A DNA stretch of 64,000 nucleotides from JAXLSZ01 sp046330315 (lineage in GTDB: Bacteria > Actinomycetota > Thermoleophilia > Solirubrobacterales > 70-9). The notes under the pieces are model-generated. The model searched no databases and was not told the DNA's origin. It saw only the letters and a list, made by a program, of their open reading frames with translations. Within the stretch, counting starts at the first letter, position 1. Each line of letters begins with the position of its first letter. A program made the translations under genes and the position numbers. This document shows positions 8,098 to 16,030 of the stretch, one piece after another. Location of the stretch: the NCBI GenBank assembly GCA_046330315.1, contig JAXLSZ010000006.1:372001-436000 (forward strand), read 5' to 3'.

Positions 8098-9849
8098 TCA
8101 GGGAAGGTAGGCCGGCTTGGGCAGGTCCCAGTGACCCGAGTTGATCCCCTCGGTGTCGACCGGCTGGCGCGAGAGATCGAACTCGAGCAGGTAGGGGCCG
8201 CCGGAGGCGATCGCCCTGCCGACGGCCGGGGCCACCTCCTCGGCCTCGGAGACCCGCTCGGCCTCGCAGTTGAAGCCCTTGGCGATGGAGACGAAGTCGA
8301 CCGGCATCAGGCGGTCGCCGCGCCTGGCGCGGAACTCCACCGAGAAGGCCCGGTCCTCGCCGAACATGCCGCGCTGGAAGTCCCGGATGGATATCCAGCC
8401 GGTGTTGTTGAGGCAGGCGACGATCACTCCCACCCCCAGCTCGGCGGCGAGGGCGAGCTCCTGGATCGTCTGCTGCAGGTCCCCGTCCCCGGCGAAGCCG
8501 ACCACCGGGCGCTCGGGCTGGGCCAGCTTCGCCCCGATCGCCGCCGGCAGCGTGTAGCCCATCGTCGAGTAGCCGCCCGGCGAGATCCAGGTCCGCGGCT
8601 CGTAGGAGAGGAACTCCTGGAATGCCTGGATCTGGGGGTGGCCCGCGGAGGCGATCGCGATCGTCTCGCGCGGCGCCGCCTCGCGAACCTCGTGCAGGAC
8701 TCTGCTCATCGAGAGGTTCGAGGTCCATCGCTCCCGTATCGCCTGCCGCCAGCGTCCCTTCCACTCGGCGATCTCCGCCCGGTAGGCGGGCCGCTCCTCG
8801 TTCGCGGCGCCGCCCCGGTCGCGGAGGGCGTCGAGCAGGTCGGCGAGCCCCGAGCGGGCGTCGCAGACGACCCCCACCTCGGTCGGGTAGTTCTTGCCGA
8901 TCTCCCGGGGGTCGATGTCGAAGTGGACGATCCGGGTCGGCGGAACGCTGAAGGACTGCCCGGGAACGTACGAGGAGCAGGTCTGCTCCGCGAACCGCGT
9001 GCCGACCGCGAGGATCACGTCGGCCTCCCGGGTGATGTGGTTCCCGCAGACCGTGCCGTTGGCCCCCGTGTGCTCGGCCGAGAGCGGGTGGTCCTCGGGG
9101 AAGACCCCCTTCCCCATCATCGTCACCACCACCGCCGCCCCGAGCCGCTCGGCGATGGCGCGCAGCTCGGCGGCGGCGCCGGCGTCGAGGCAGCCTCCCC
9201 CGGCGAGGATCACCGGGCGCTCCGCGCCGAGCAGCAGCTCGGCGGCGGCGTCCACCGCGTCGCTGTCGGGGCGGGGGCCCGACCCCGCCCGCCGCTCGGC
9301 GGGGCGGGGCACCTCGGCCTCGACCGCAGCGGCCTGGACGTCCATCGGAAGCTCCACGTGGACCGGGCCCGGACGGCCGGTCAGCGCCGTGTTGAAGGCT
9401 CGCGGCAAGACCTCGGGGAGGAGCTCCGTGTGCTGGACCTCCCAGCCCCGCTTGACGATCGGGCGCAGCATGTCGGGGAAGGCGTTGTCGGTGGCCCGCT
9501 CGATCTCCTGCAGGACGCCGCGACCGCGCATGTAGGTCTGCGGGCCGCCGGTGAAGGAGATGACCGGGACCGAGTCGACGTAGGAGGTGGCGAGGCCGGT
9601 GGCAAGGTTCACCGAGCCGGGGCCGATCGAGGTGAGCGTCGCCAGCGGGCCGCCGCCGGCCCGGTAGTGGGCGTCGGCGATGTGGGCGGCCGCCTGCTCG
9701 TGGCGGGGCGCGACGATCGAGATGCTGCCGGCCCGGTCCTTGAACGCGTCGAAGGTCGCCATGTCGCCGTGGCCGGGGATGCCGCAGACGTACGGAACCT
9801 CCTCGGCGATCAGGTACTCGGCGACGATCTCGCCTCCGGTCAGCGTCAT
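8098..9849 (-). CDS. ThDP-dependent enzyme, IolD/acetolactate synthase-like
   Basis: The 583-residue protein has three ThDP-enzyme domains: an N-terminal PYR domain with catalytic glutamate (Glu51 in RHEQAAAH), a central Rossmann-like domain, and a C-terminal PP domain with GDGD (454-457) and NN (481-482), the Mg-ThDP motif. Glu51 argues against glyoxylate carboligase, which has valine there. GPGSVNLATG and GYSTMGYTLPAA, and the closing GINSGHWDLPKP, resemble trihydroxycyclohexane-dione hydrolase (IolD) more than acetolactate synthase. It is the first gene of a five-gene unit. Reaction and substrate are not assigned. A 32-bp duplication carries its ribosome-binding site and start. Confidence 0.83.
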   Translation of the reverse strand: MTLTGGEIVAEYLIAEEVPYVCGIPGHGDMATFDAFKDRAGSISIVAPRHEQAAAHIADAHYRAGGGPLATLTSIGPGSVNLATGLATSYVDSVPVISFTGGPQTYMRGRGVLQEIERATDNAFPDMLRPIVKRGWEVQHTELLPEVLPRAFNTALTGRPGPVHVELPMDVQAAAVEAEVPRPAERRAGSGPRPDSDAVDAAAELLLGAERPVILAGGGCLDAGAAAELRAIAERLGAAVVVTMMGKGVFPEDHPLSAEHTGANGTVCGNHITREADVILAVGTRFAEQTCSSYVPGQSFSVPPTRIVHFDIDPREIGKNYPTEVGVVCDARSGLADLLDALRDRGGAANEERPAYRAEIAEWKGRWRQAIRERWTSNLSMSRVLHEVREAAPRETIAIASAGHPQIQAFQEFLSYEPRTWISPGGYSTMGYTLPAAIGAKLAQPERPVVGFAGDGDLQQTIQELALAAELGVGVIVACLNNTGWISIRDFQRGMFGEDRAFSVEFRARRGDRLMPVDFVSIAKGFNCEAERVSEAEEVAPAVGRAIASGGPYLLEFDLSRQPVDTEGINSGHWDLPKPAYLP

Positions 9850-9902
9850 CGGCCTCCTCCTTGCTCGGGGGTCAACGTCATCGGCCTCCTCCTTGCTCGG
9901 GG
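9839..9902. repeat. 32-bp tandem duplication of a ribosome-binding site and start codon
   Basis: Units 9839-9870 and 9871-9902 differ at one base. On the minus strand each carries GGAGGAGGCCG followed by ATGACG, so the ThDP enzyme gene has two complete initiation regions in tandem. Confidence 0.95.
9846..9881 (-). CDS. Possible 11-residue leader peptide created by start-site duplication
   Basis: The upstream copy of the duplicated start region opens a frame encoding MTLTPEQGGGR, whose TGA overlaps the ATG of the ThDP enzyme (ATGA). Both starts have the same strong GGAGGAGG ribosome-binding site. Initiation at the upstream copy would end exactly at the downstream start, as in translational coupling. 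Whether it is translated is inference. Confidence 0.35.
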   Translation of the reverse strand: MTLTPEQGGGR

Positions 9903-9933
9903 TGTGCGGCGCGCGAGGGCTCCTGGCCGCCCG

Positions 9934-11448
9934 ATGGGTAGCATGCTACATATCAAGACGACGTCGAGCTTGCCGGCATCTGGTCTTCTCACCGGGCTCT
10001 CGGAGATCGTCGGCGCGGAGTTCGCTCTCGCCGGCGACGACCCGGCCGCCTCCCCTGCCCTTCGCGACGCGACCGAGAGCCGCGGCGTCAGCGGATCGGC
10101 GCAGGCGGTGGCCCGCCCCGGGAGCCCCGCCGAGGTCGCCGAGCTGATGCGCTGGTGCCTCGAGCGTGGCCTGCCGCTGACCGCCCGCGGCGGCGGCACC
10201 GGGCTGGCCGGTGGCGCGGTCCCCGACGGGGGGGTCGTGGTCGAGCTGGACCGGCTCGACCGGATCCGCTCCTTCCAGCCGGGGCTGTGGCGGATCGAGG
10301 CGGAGGCCGGAATCCGGACCGCCCGCCTGGCCCGCGTCGCCCGCGAGAGCGGGCTCCTCTTCCCGCCCGACCCGGGCGCATCGGAGCAGTCGACCGTGGG
10401 CGGCAACATCGCCACCAACGCCGGCGGGCCACACGCCTTCAAGTACGGGACCACGGGCGCCTGGGTGACCGGCCTGGAGGTTGTGATACCGCCCGGGGAG
10501 GTGATCCGCCTGGGGGGACCGATCCGCAAGGACGTCTCGGGCTACGACCTCCGCCACCTTCTGGTCGGCTCCGAAGGAACCCTCGGCATCGTCACCTCGG
10601 CCTGGCTCAGGCTCGTCCCCGCGCCGGAGTCGGTGCTCGGGGTGGCCGCCTTCTACGAGAGCCTCGATGACGGCTGCGCCGCGGTCGGCGGGGTGCTCGA
10701 GGCGGGGATCACGGCCGCCGCGCTCGAGTTCCTCGACTCCGGCGCGCTCGCCCTGTCGCTCGGCTCCTTCCCGGCCGAGGCGCCCGAGGAGGCGGGCTTC
10801 CTCGTGCTGGCCGAGGCCGACGGCTCCGCAGGCGAGGCGGAGCGGATCGCTGCCGAGCTCGCCGCGACCCTGGGCGAGGGCGCCGCCGGCGTCCATCGCT
10901 TCAGCGGGGCCGCCGCTTCCAGGGAGCTGTGGCGGTGGAGGGACGGGGTGCCCCTGGCGGTTGCCGCGAAGCGCGGCGGGAAGCTGTCCGAGGACATCGT
11001 CGTCCCCCCCGAACGGCTCGCCGAGGCGATCCGGGCGATCGGGGGGATCGGCGAGCGCCACGGCCTCGAGGCCTGCTCGTGGGGCCACGCCGGGGACGGG
11101 AACCTGCACGCCACGCTGCTGATCGACCCGGCCGATGCCTCCCAGCTCTCGAGGGCCGAGGCGGCCGCGGGGGAGCTGCTCGACCTGGCCCTCGAGCTCG
11201 GCGGCTCGATCAGCGGTGAGCACGGAGTGGGGACTGCCAAGGCCTCCCACATGGCCGGGGGCATGTCGCCCGGCGAGCTGCGCCTCCACGCCGCGATCAA
11301 GGCCTGCTTCGACCCCGACGGCCTGCTCAACCCCGGGAAGAAGACCCCCGGACCGGGCGAGCCGCCCCCGGGGCCGGGCAACGTGCCCCAGGGACGGGGC
11401 GACGCGCCCCCGGGGCCGGGAGGGGCCGGGCCCGCCGGATCTAGGTGA
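9934..11448 (+). CDS. FAD-linked oxidase, GlcD (glycolate/D-lactate oxidase subunit)-like
   Basis: The roughly 500-residue protein has a PCMH-type FAD-binding domain (TARGGGTGLAGGAVPDGGVV; FPPDPGASEQSTVGGNIATNAGG is the region contacting FAD pyrophosphate; GSEGTLGIVT) and a C-terminal FAD-linked oxidase domain with WGHAGDGNLH and GSISGEHGVG. Family members oxidise 2-hydroxyacids with an electron carrier as acceptor. The last 35 or so residues are a proline/glycine-rich low-complexity tail. The start is uncertain: ATG at 9934, ATG at 9943 or TTG at 9970. It diverges from the ThDP-enzyme operon, so it may oxidise a hydroxyacid product of that pathway. Its stop overlaps the convergent ion-channel gene by eight bases. 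Confidence 0.85.
   Translation: MGSMLHIKTTSSLPASGLLTGLSEIVGAEFALAGDDPAASPALRDATESRGVSGSAQAVARPGSPAEVAELMRWCLERGLPLTARGGGTGLAGGAVPDGGVVVELDRLDRIRSFQPGLWRIEAEAGIRTARLARVARESGLLFPPDPGASEQSTVGGNIATNAGGPHAFKYGTTGAWVTGLEVVIPPGEVIRLGGPIRKDVSGYDLRHLLVGSEGTLGIVTSAWLRLVPAPESVLGVAAFYESLDDGCAAVGGVLEAGITAAALEFLDSGALALSLGSFPAEAPEEAGFLVLAEADGSAGEAERIAAELAATLGEGAAGVHRFSGAAASRELWRWRDGVPLAVAAKRGGKLSEDIVVPPERLAEAIRAIGGIGERHGLEACSWGHAGDGNLHATLLIDPADASQLSRAEAAAGELLDLALELGGSISGEHGVGTAKASHMAGGMSPGELRLHAAIKACFDPDGLLNPGKKTPGPGEPPPGPGNVPQGRGDAPPGPGGAGPAGSR
9938..9949. promoter_or_regulatory. 12-bp perfect palindrome in the divergent promoter region
   Basis: GTAGCATGCTAC lies in the only AT-richer stretch between the ThDP-enzyme operon (minus) and the FAD oxidase gene (plus), and contains a TAGCAT -10-like hexamer. 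Its GT-N8-AC form would suit a GntR-type repressor such as the one encoded at the end of the operon. If the oxidase begins at the ATG at 9934 the site would be inside its gene; a TTG start at 9970 removes that conflict. Confidence 0.4.
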
Positions 11449-12502
11449 GCGTGAGCAGCAGGGTCAGCCCGACCACCACGAAGTAGGAGACGGTCAGGAA
11501 GATCAGGCCGCGCCTGTCCGCCCTCACCGCGGCGGCGACGTCGCCCTCGGCGTCCACCCAGGAGTTGCGCACGATGATCGCCAGGGTCAGGACCACGAAG
11601 GCGTAGGAGGCGATGTAGAGCTTGTCGAGGAGGATCAGGTAGTTGACGTCGGGGAGGCTCGAGTTGTCGGTCAGCTGCAGAGCGACGAGGGTGAGCAGCG
11701 CGGTGATGCCGATCCCGATCCGTCCCTCCACGTAGCGGGGGTGCACCGAGAGGGACAGGGCGGCGGTCAGCGCGACCAAGAGCATCGGCAGCAGCAGCTT
11801 CATCGCGTAGGTGAAGGCCGGCCGGGTCACGGGAAGGTCGATGACGATCCGCGAGTAGGCGGCGTCCTCGGCGGAGGGATTGCCGAAGTCGGTCGGGTAG
11901 CGGTTGTCGACCACGGTCAGCGTCGGGTCGCCGATGTCCCAGCCCGGGAGCGTCAGGTCGGGGCTCATCGCGATCGGGTCCCGATCCGGCACGAAGACGA
12001 GGTCGTTGCTGTCCGAGTCGGAGTCCTCGATGGTCACCGTCAGGTGCTGGGTGTCGAACGGGTAGCGCTCCAGGGGGAGCTTGGTGTTGAACTTCCCCTG
12101 GTTTCGCAGCACCTGGTAGTAGTCGCCGTTTGGGAGCCGCTCCGGCTTGGAGGTCGCGTAGGTGAGGATGTGGCCCCACAGCTCGAAGGCGTTGAGGAAC
12201 TCGAACGACCTGGACGGATCGATTTCCGGGTCGCGCCACTTGAACCACAGGTACATGTCCACGTTGTAGGAGTGCGACTGCAGGTCGAGTTGCTGGATGT
12301 CGTTGATCAGCGCCCCGACCCGGACCACGGCGGGCCGGTCGGCTCCCTGAGCCGCGGATCGCTCGGCGGCTCCCTGCGCCGCTTCGGCGGCGGCCGCCGC
12401 CGAAGCGGCGGGGTTGGCGCCGGTGGCGGCCGCCGCCGGCGCCCCGAAGGTCGCAAGGGCGATGCAGACGAGCCCGGTGCTCCCCGCTGAGCGTGCCCCC
12501 AT
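11441..12502 (-). CDS. Pentameric ligand-gated ion channel (bacterial Cys-loop receptor homologue)
   Basis: The 353-residue protein has a signal peptide (about 1-26), an alanine-rich linker, a beta-sandwich extracellular domain with the Pro-loop LERYPFDTQHLTVTIED (around 144-160, lacking the two cysteines as in known prokaryotic channels), and four membrane helices: M1 near 230-252, M2 near 262-280, M3 near 290-312, and M4 at the C-terminus. RPAFTYAMKLLLPMLL before M1 is typical. Prokaryotic relatives such as GLIC and ELIC are proton- or amine-gated cation channels; gating ligand and selectivity here are unknown. I chose the ATG at 12502 over the TTG at 12514 because it gives a normal signal peptide. 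Confidence 0.85.
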   Translation of the reverse strand: MGARSAGSTGLVCIALATFGAPAAAATGANPAASAAAAAEAAQGAAERSAAQGADRPAVVRVGALINDIQQLDLQSHSYNVDMYLWFKWRDPEIDPSRSFEFLNAFELWGHILTYATSKPERLPNGDYYQVLRNQGKFNTKLPLERYPFDTQHLTVTIEDSDSDSNDLVFVPDRDPIAMSPDLTLPGWDIGDPTLTVVDNRYPTDFGNPSAEDAAYSRIVIDLPVTRPAFTYAMKLLLPMLLVALTAALSLSVHPRYVEGRIGIGITALLTLVALQLTDNSSLPDVNYLILLDKLYIASYAFVVLTLAIIVRNSWVDAEGDVAAAVRADRRGLIFLTVSYFVVVGLTLLLTLT

Positions 12503-12571
12503 GGGGCAAGTCAATCACCGCTCCGAGGGCCCGGCAAGTCCTGCTGCCGCCCCGACCTGCCGGCCGGCCGC

Positions 12572-12775
12572 GGGCGCCCGGACCGTCGTCCCGCGGCGAG
12601 ACCGAGCGGCCACCGCGGCGCAGGGCGCCCGGACCGTCGTCCCGCGGCGAGACCGAGCGGCCACCGCGGCGCGGGGCGCCCGGACCGTCGTCCCGCGGCG
12701 AGACCGAGCGGCCACCGCGGCGCGGGGCGCCCGGACCGTCGTCCCGCGGCGAGACCGAGCGGCCACCGCGGCCGC
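12572..12775. repeat. 51-bp tandem repeat, four copies
   Basis: Units start at 12572, 12623, 12674 and 12725 and are nearly identical. The length is a multiple of three, so a plus-strand frame repeats the peptide RTVVPRRDRAATAAQGA, but I see no start or ribosome-binding site to make it a gene. The array fills the space between the ion-channel start and the end of the next minus-strand gene. Confidence 0.95.
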
Positions 12776-12783
12776 GAGCCGGC

Positions 12784-13125
12784 TCAGGCCAGTTCGGGGA
12801 GGTGGCGCTCGAGGTGTGCGGCGATCGTCTGGCGGACCCAGCGCTGGGTCTCGGAGTCGGCGATCCTGTAGCGGCCGAGCAGCGTCGCCTGGTCGGTGAT
12901 CGGAAGCCCCGCTATCTCCCAGCGCACCGCGAGGCGCTCGAAGAGCATCTCCGCGCGGCGCCTCCAGGCGTCCTCGGCCGAGGCCCCCGGGGCCGCCGAC
13001 TCTCGGATCTTGGCGATCGTCCCCGGGCTGAGCGAGCAGCGCAGGGTCAGCACCGCGCCCTCGGCGTCGGAGTACTCGGCGGTCGGCACCGGCTTGCGCG
13101 CGTGCCTCTCTCTCCGCTTCGCCAC
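12784..13125 (-). CDS. Conserved-looking hypothetical protein, about 113 residues
   Basis: The frame begins VAKRRERHARKPVPTAEYSD and contains a predicted strand (AVLTLRCSL), then helices (PGTIAKIRES; EDAWRRRAEMLFERLAVRWE) and a charged C-terminus (SETQRWVRQTIAAHLERHLPELA). No enzyme motif is visible. Codon positions show the strong third-base GC bias of true genes here. An ATG at 13159-13161 in the same frame lies inside a dispersed 49-bp repeat, so I prefer the GTG at 13125. Small basic and helical, possibly nucleic-acid or protein binding, but function unknown. Confidence 0.55.
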   Translation of the reverse strand: MAKRRERHARKPVPTAEYSDAEGAVLTLRCSLSPGTIAKIRESAAPGASAEDAWRRRAEMLFERLAVRWEIAGLPITDQATLLGRYRIADSETQRWVRQTIAAHLERHLPELA

Positions 13126-13149
13126 GACCGCAGTCTCCCACCAACCCCC

Positions 13150-13198
13150 GCCGAGTTTCATCTAACCGCTGATTGACAGAGGCAACTTGAAGCTCGGC
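13150..13198. repeat. 49-bp dispersed palindromic repeat, copy A (degenerate)
   Basis: It begins GCCGAG and ends CTTGAAGCTCGGC, matching the outer arms of copies at 26651-26699 and 38589-38637 at the same total length of 49 bp. Internal pairing is partly decayed. Unlike the other copies it lies between divergent genes, so it is not simply a terminator. Confidence 0.8.
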
Positions 13199-13218
13199 GC
13201 GACCCGGCTTGCCAAGAT

Positions 13219-14586
13219 GTGGCGATGGCGAGCGAGGAAGCCGTTTCGGCGGCGGGGGAAGGAATCCTGGCCGGGGAGACGGCTTCGGCGGGGGAGAGCG
13301 CTTCGGCGGGGGAGAGCGCTTCGGCGGGGGAGAAAACCTTCGCGGACGAGACAGCTTCGACGCGGGAGAGAGCCGACTCGGCGAGCGAGATCCTCTCGCG
13401 TGAGGCCGGCTCGCGGCTCGGAGCGGTGCTGCGCGACGGCGAGCAGGTGACGCCGCTGGAGCTGTTCTTCGACCTCGTCTTCGTGCTGGCGATCACCCAG
13501 TGCACCGCGCTGATGTCCTCGAACCCGACCTGGTCCGGGGTGGTGCAGGGCATCCTGGTCCTCGCCGTCCTCTGGTGGGCCTGGACCGGGTACGCTTGGC
13601 TGACCAGCGTGGTGGACCCCGAGGAGGGCGCCGTGCGGATCGCCATCTTCGGCGCGATGGCGGCGCTGCTGGTCGTCTCCCTCTGCGTACCGGAGGCCTT
13701 CGGCGGCCTGGCGCTGACCTTCGCGGTCGCCTACGGGGCGGTCCGGGCCGGCCACATCGCCCTCTTCGTCCTGGCCAGCCGCGACGACACCTCGCTGCGC
13801 GAGTCGGTCCTCGGCCTGGCGATCAGCACCGCGATCGGGGTCGGGCTTCTGGTCGCCGCCTCCTTCCTCGACGGTCTGGCGCAGGGGGCGCTGTGGGTCC
13901 TCGCCGTCGCCCTCGACATGGGCGGGCCCTACCTGGTCGGCTCGGAGGGCTGGAAGCTCGTCCCCTCCCACTTCGCGGAGCGCCACGGGCTGATCCTGAT
14001 CATCGCCCTGGGCGAGTCGATCGTCGCGATCGGGGTCGGAGCCGAGGGCGAGCTGACCGCCGGGATCGTCGCCGCCGCGGTGCTCGGGATCGCGCTGACC
14101 GCGGGACTGTGGTGGATCTACTTCGACGTGGTGGCGCTGGTGGCGAGCCGCCACCTGGCCTCGATGCCCCCGGGCCGGGAGCGAAACGAGCTGGCCCGCG
14201 ACGCCTACTCCTACCTGCATCTGCCGATGGTCGCCGGCGTGGTCCTCGCCGCTCTGGGCCTCAAGAAGGCGCTCGGCCACGTCGAGGACCCCCTGGCCAC
14301 GGTCCCGGACTTCGCGCTGCTCGGAGGTGTCGGGATCTACCTGCTCGCCCACGTCGCCTTCCGGCTGCGCAACATCGGCTCGATCAACCGCGAACGCGCC
14401 GTGGTCGGTCTGGTGATGTTCGTGCTGATCCCCCTGGCCCTGGAGATGTCCGCCCTCGCGGCGCTGGCGATGGTCACCGTCGTCCTCTGGGCGCTGATCG
14501 TCTACGAGGCGGTGCGCTTCTCCGAGCGCCGCCGGCGCATCCGCCACCCGGATGCCGAGCCCGCCGCCCGGCGGCCGGGCGGCTGA
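13219..14586 (+). CDS. LtrA-like (low temperature requirement protein A) membrane protein
   Basis: The family signature VTPLELFFDLVFVLAITQ appears near residue 76, followed by about ten or eleven hydrophobic segments, as in the LtrA family of integral membrane proteins whose biochemical role is poorly known. The N-terminal 70 residues are soluble, rich in serine, alanine, glycine and glutamate, and contain an 18-bp tandem repeat. The start is GTG at 13219 or ATG at 13225; neither has a clear ribosome-binding site. Confidence 0.85.
   Translation: MAMASEEAVSAAGEGILAGETASAGESASAGESASAGEKTFADETASTRERADSASEILSREAGSRLGAVLRDGEQVTPLELFFDLVFVLAITQCTALMSSNPTWSGVVQGILVLAVLWWAWTGYAWLTSVVDPEEGAVRIAIFGAMAALLVVSLCVPEAFGGLALTFAVAYGAVRAGHIALFVLASRDDTSLRESVLGLAISTAIGVGLLVAASFLDGLAQGALWVLAVALDMGGPYLVGSEGWKLVPSHFAERHGLILIIALGESIVAIGVGAEGELTAGIVAAAVLGIALTAGLWWIYFDVVALVASRHLASMPPGRERNELARDAYSYLHLPMVAGVVLAALGLKKALGHVEDPLATVPDFALLGGVGIYLLAHVAFRLRNIGSINRERAVVGLVMFVLIPLALEMSALAALAMVTVVLWALIVYEAVRFSERRRRIRHPDAEPAARRPGG
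13282..13335. repeat. 18-bp in-frame tandem repeat, three copies
   Basis: Three consecutive units of GCTTCGGCGGGGGAGAGC (the third ends in AGAAA) encode a repeated ASAGES peptide in the N-terminal tail of the LtrA-like protein. Confidence 0.9.
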
Positions 14587-14604
14587 CCGGGGCCCGGCCC
14601 GCGC

Positions 14605-15985
14605 CTACCCGGTCTCCAGAGGCCGGCCCAGCCTCTCCCAGCTCCCGACGCCCACCGTGGCCGACGTGGATCACGTCGCCGAAGCCGGCCGCCTGCAGGA
14701 CGGAGGCCGCCAGGCCGCTGCGCTTGCCCTCCCCGCAGACCGCGGCGAGCGTGGCGTCGCGACTGAGCTCGCCGAGCCGCTCGGGGATCTGGCGGCAGGG
14801 GATGTTGACCGAGCCGGGGATGCGACCCTGCTCGAGCTCGCCGGCATCGCGGACGTCGAGGACGACGGTCTCGGGCGCCTCCTCGAGCAGCTCCGAGAGC
14901 TGTGCGGCGTCGAGCAGGCGCAGCCGCTCGACCGGCCTGCCCTCCGAGCGCCAGGCCGTCATCCCGCCGTCGAGGAAGCCGCCGACCGAGAGCCCGACCG
15001 AGGCGAGCAGCCCGGCGGCCTCGAGCTCGTACCCGTCGGACGCGGCGACCACGATCAGCCCGGCGTCGGGCTCGACCACCTGCGCGACCCGGGTGGCGAA
15101 GCCCGTGTCGGAGGCCGGGACGCTGATCGCGCCGGGGACGTGGGCCTCGTCGAACTGCTCGCCGGTGCGGGCGTCCACGACCCGCGCCCCGTCGGCGAGC
15201 GCGACCTCCACCGCACCGGGGGTCATCGGCACCGGGGCCGGCGGATCGGCGAACCAGCGGGCCCTTGTTCAGGGCGACGATGCGCTCGAGATTGGGCGGC
15301 CGCTCGCCGAGGCCGGCGACCGAATCGGCCACGAACTCCTCGAGCGTCCCGAACGCCGCCGCGCGGTTGTGGCGGCGCTCGAAACCGATCGTCGAGGAGG
15401 CCTCGCTGTCGATCCCCGAGGTCCCGCAAAGCGACCCCCCGAGGTGCGCGGGCCAGACCTCGACGTGGTCGGGCAGGGCGAGCAGGTGCTCGTGCAGCGA
15501 GCGGAAGACCCCCGCCGCCCCCTCCGCGGCCTCGATCGCCAGGTCGGGCCGGGCGACGTCGCCGACGAACAGCGAGTCCCCCGTCAGCACGGCCCAGGGC
15601 TCCTCGCCCCGCGCGAGGTCGCTGAGCAGGAAGGCCGTGTGCTCGGGGCGGTGCCCCGGCGTCTCCATCGCCTCGATCCTGACGCTCCCCAGCTCCAGCC
15701 TCCAGCCGTCGCGGAAGGGAAGGTGGGGGTAGGAGGCCTCGGCCAGCTCGCTGACGCAGATCGTCGCCCCGGTGGCGCGCGCCAGGCGGCCGTGCCCGGA
15801 GACGTGGTCGGCGTGGTTGTGCGTTTCCAGGACGTGCCCGACCCGCACCCCGTGCAGCCGGCACAGCCGCAGGTGGGGCTCTATGTCCCACTGGGGATCG
15901 ACCACCGCCGCCGTCCCCGCGTCGCTGTCTCCGAGAAGGTAGAGGCGCAGCCGAGGTCCTCGTGGAGGATCTGGCGGAACAGCAT
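14605..15985 (-). CDS. Persulfide dioxygenase-like MBL-fold protein fused to two rhodanese domains, interrupted by three frameshifts
   Basis: Reading across frames gives a protein of about 460 residues: MLFRQILHEDLGCAS start, MBL motif THNHADH, ETPGHRPEHT, LTGDSLFVGD and VWPAHLGG, then a rhodanese domain with no cysteine (IVVAASDGYE) and a second with the active cysteine (LAAVCGEGKRSG), ending GSWERLGRPLETG. This is the ETHE1/CstB type that oxidises glutathione or CoA persulfide and transfers sulfane sulfur. One base is missing near 15942, one extra near 15252-15253 and one extra near 14651-14653. Because every frame continues into family-conserved sequence, sequencing error is as likely as gene decay. 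A TATCTT box lies six bases before the ATG at 15985. Confidence 0.8.
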
Positions 15986-15991
15986 GGGGTC

Positions 15992-15997
15992 AAGATA
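15992..15997 (-). promoter_or_regulatory. Leaderless -10 hexamer TATCTT for the persulfide dioxygenase gene
   Basis: TATCTT is followed by six bases and then ATG, with no Shine-Dalgarno sequence between. This spacing puts the transcription start at or next to the start codon. Confidence 0.5.
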
Positions 15998-16030
15998 CCC
16001 CGCCATCCGACCGCCGCACCCCTACACTGG

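Noticed and set aside
1..9849. Reductive pyrimidine degradation pathway
   Set aside because: Hydantoinase, nitrilase and aminotransferase fit by family, but the two hydrolases lack key residues and the IolD-like ThDP enzyme and dehydrogenase have no place in it.
8098..9849. Glyoxylate carboligase (gcl)
   Set aside because: The catalytic glutamate (Glu51) is present, while Gcl has valine at that position.
4143..9849. Classical myo-inositol (iol) operon
   Set aside because: IolB, IolC, IolJ and a CoA-acylating IolA are not present, and an aminotransferase is.
12414..12899. Plus-strand gene with 17-residue repeats
   Set aside because: It overlaps the ion-channel start and the repeats; no start signal and no conserved sequence.
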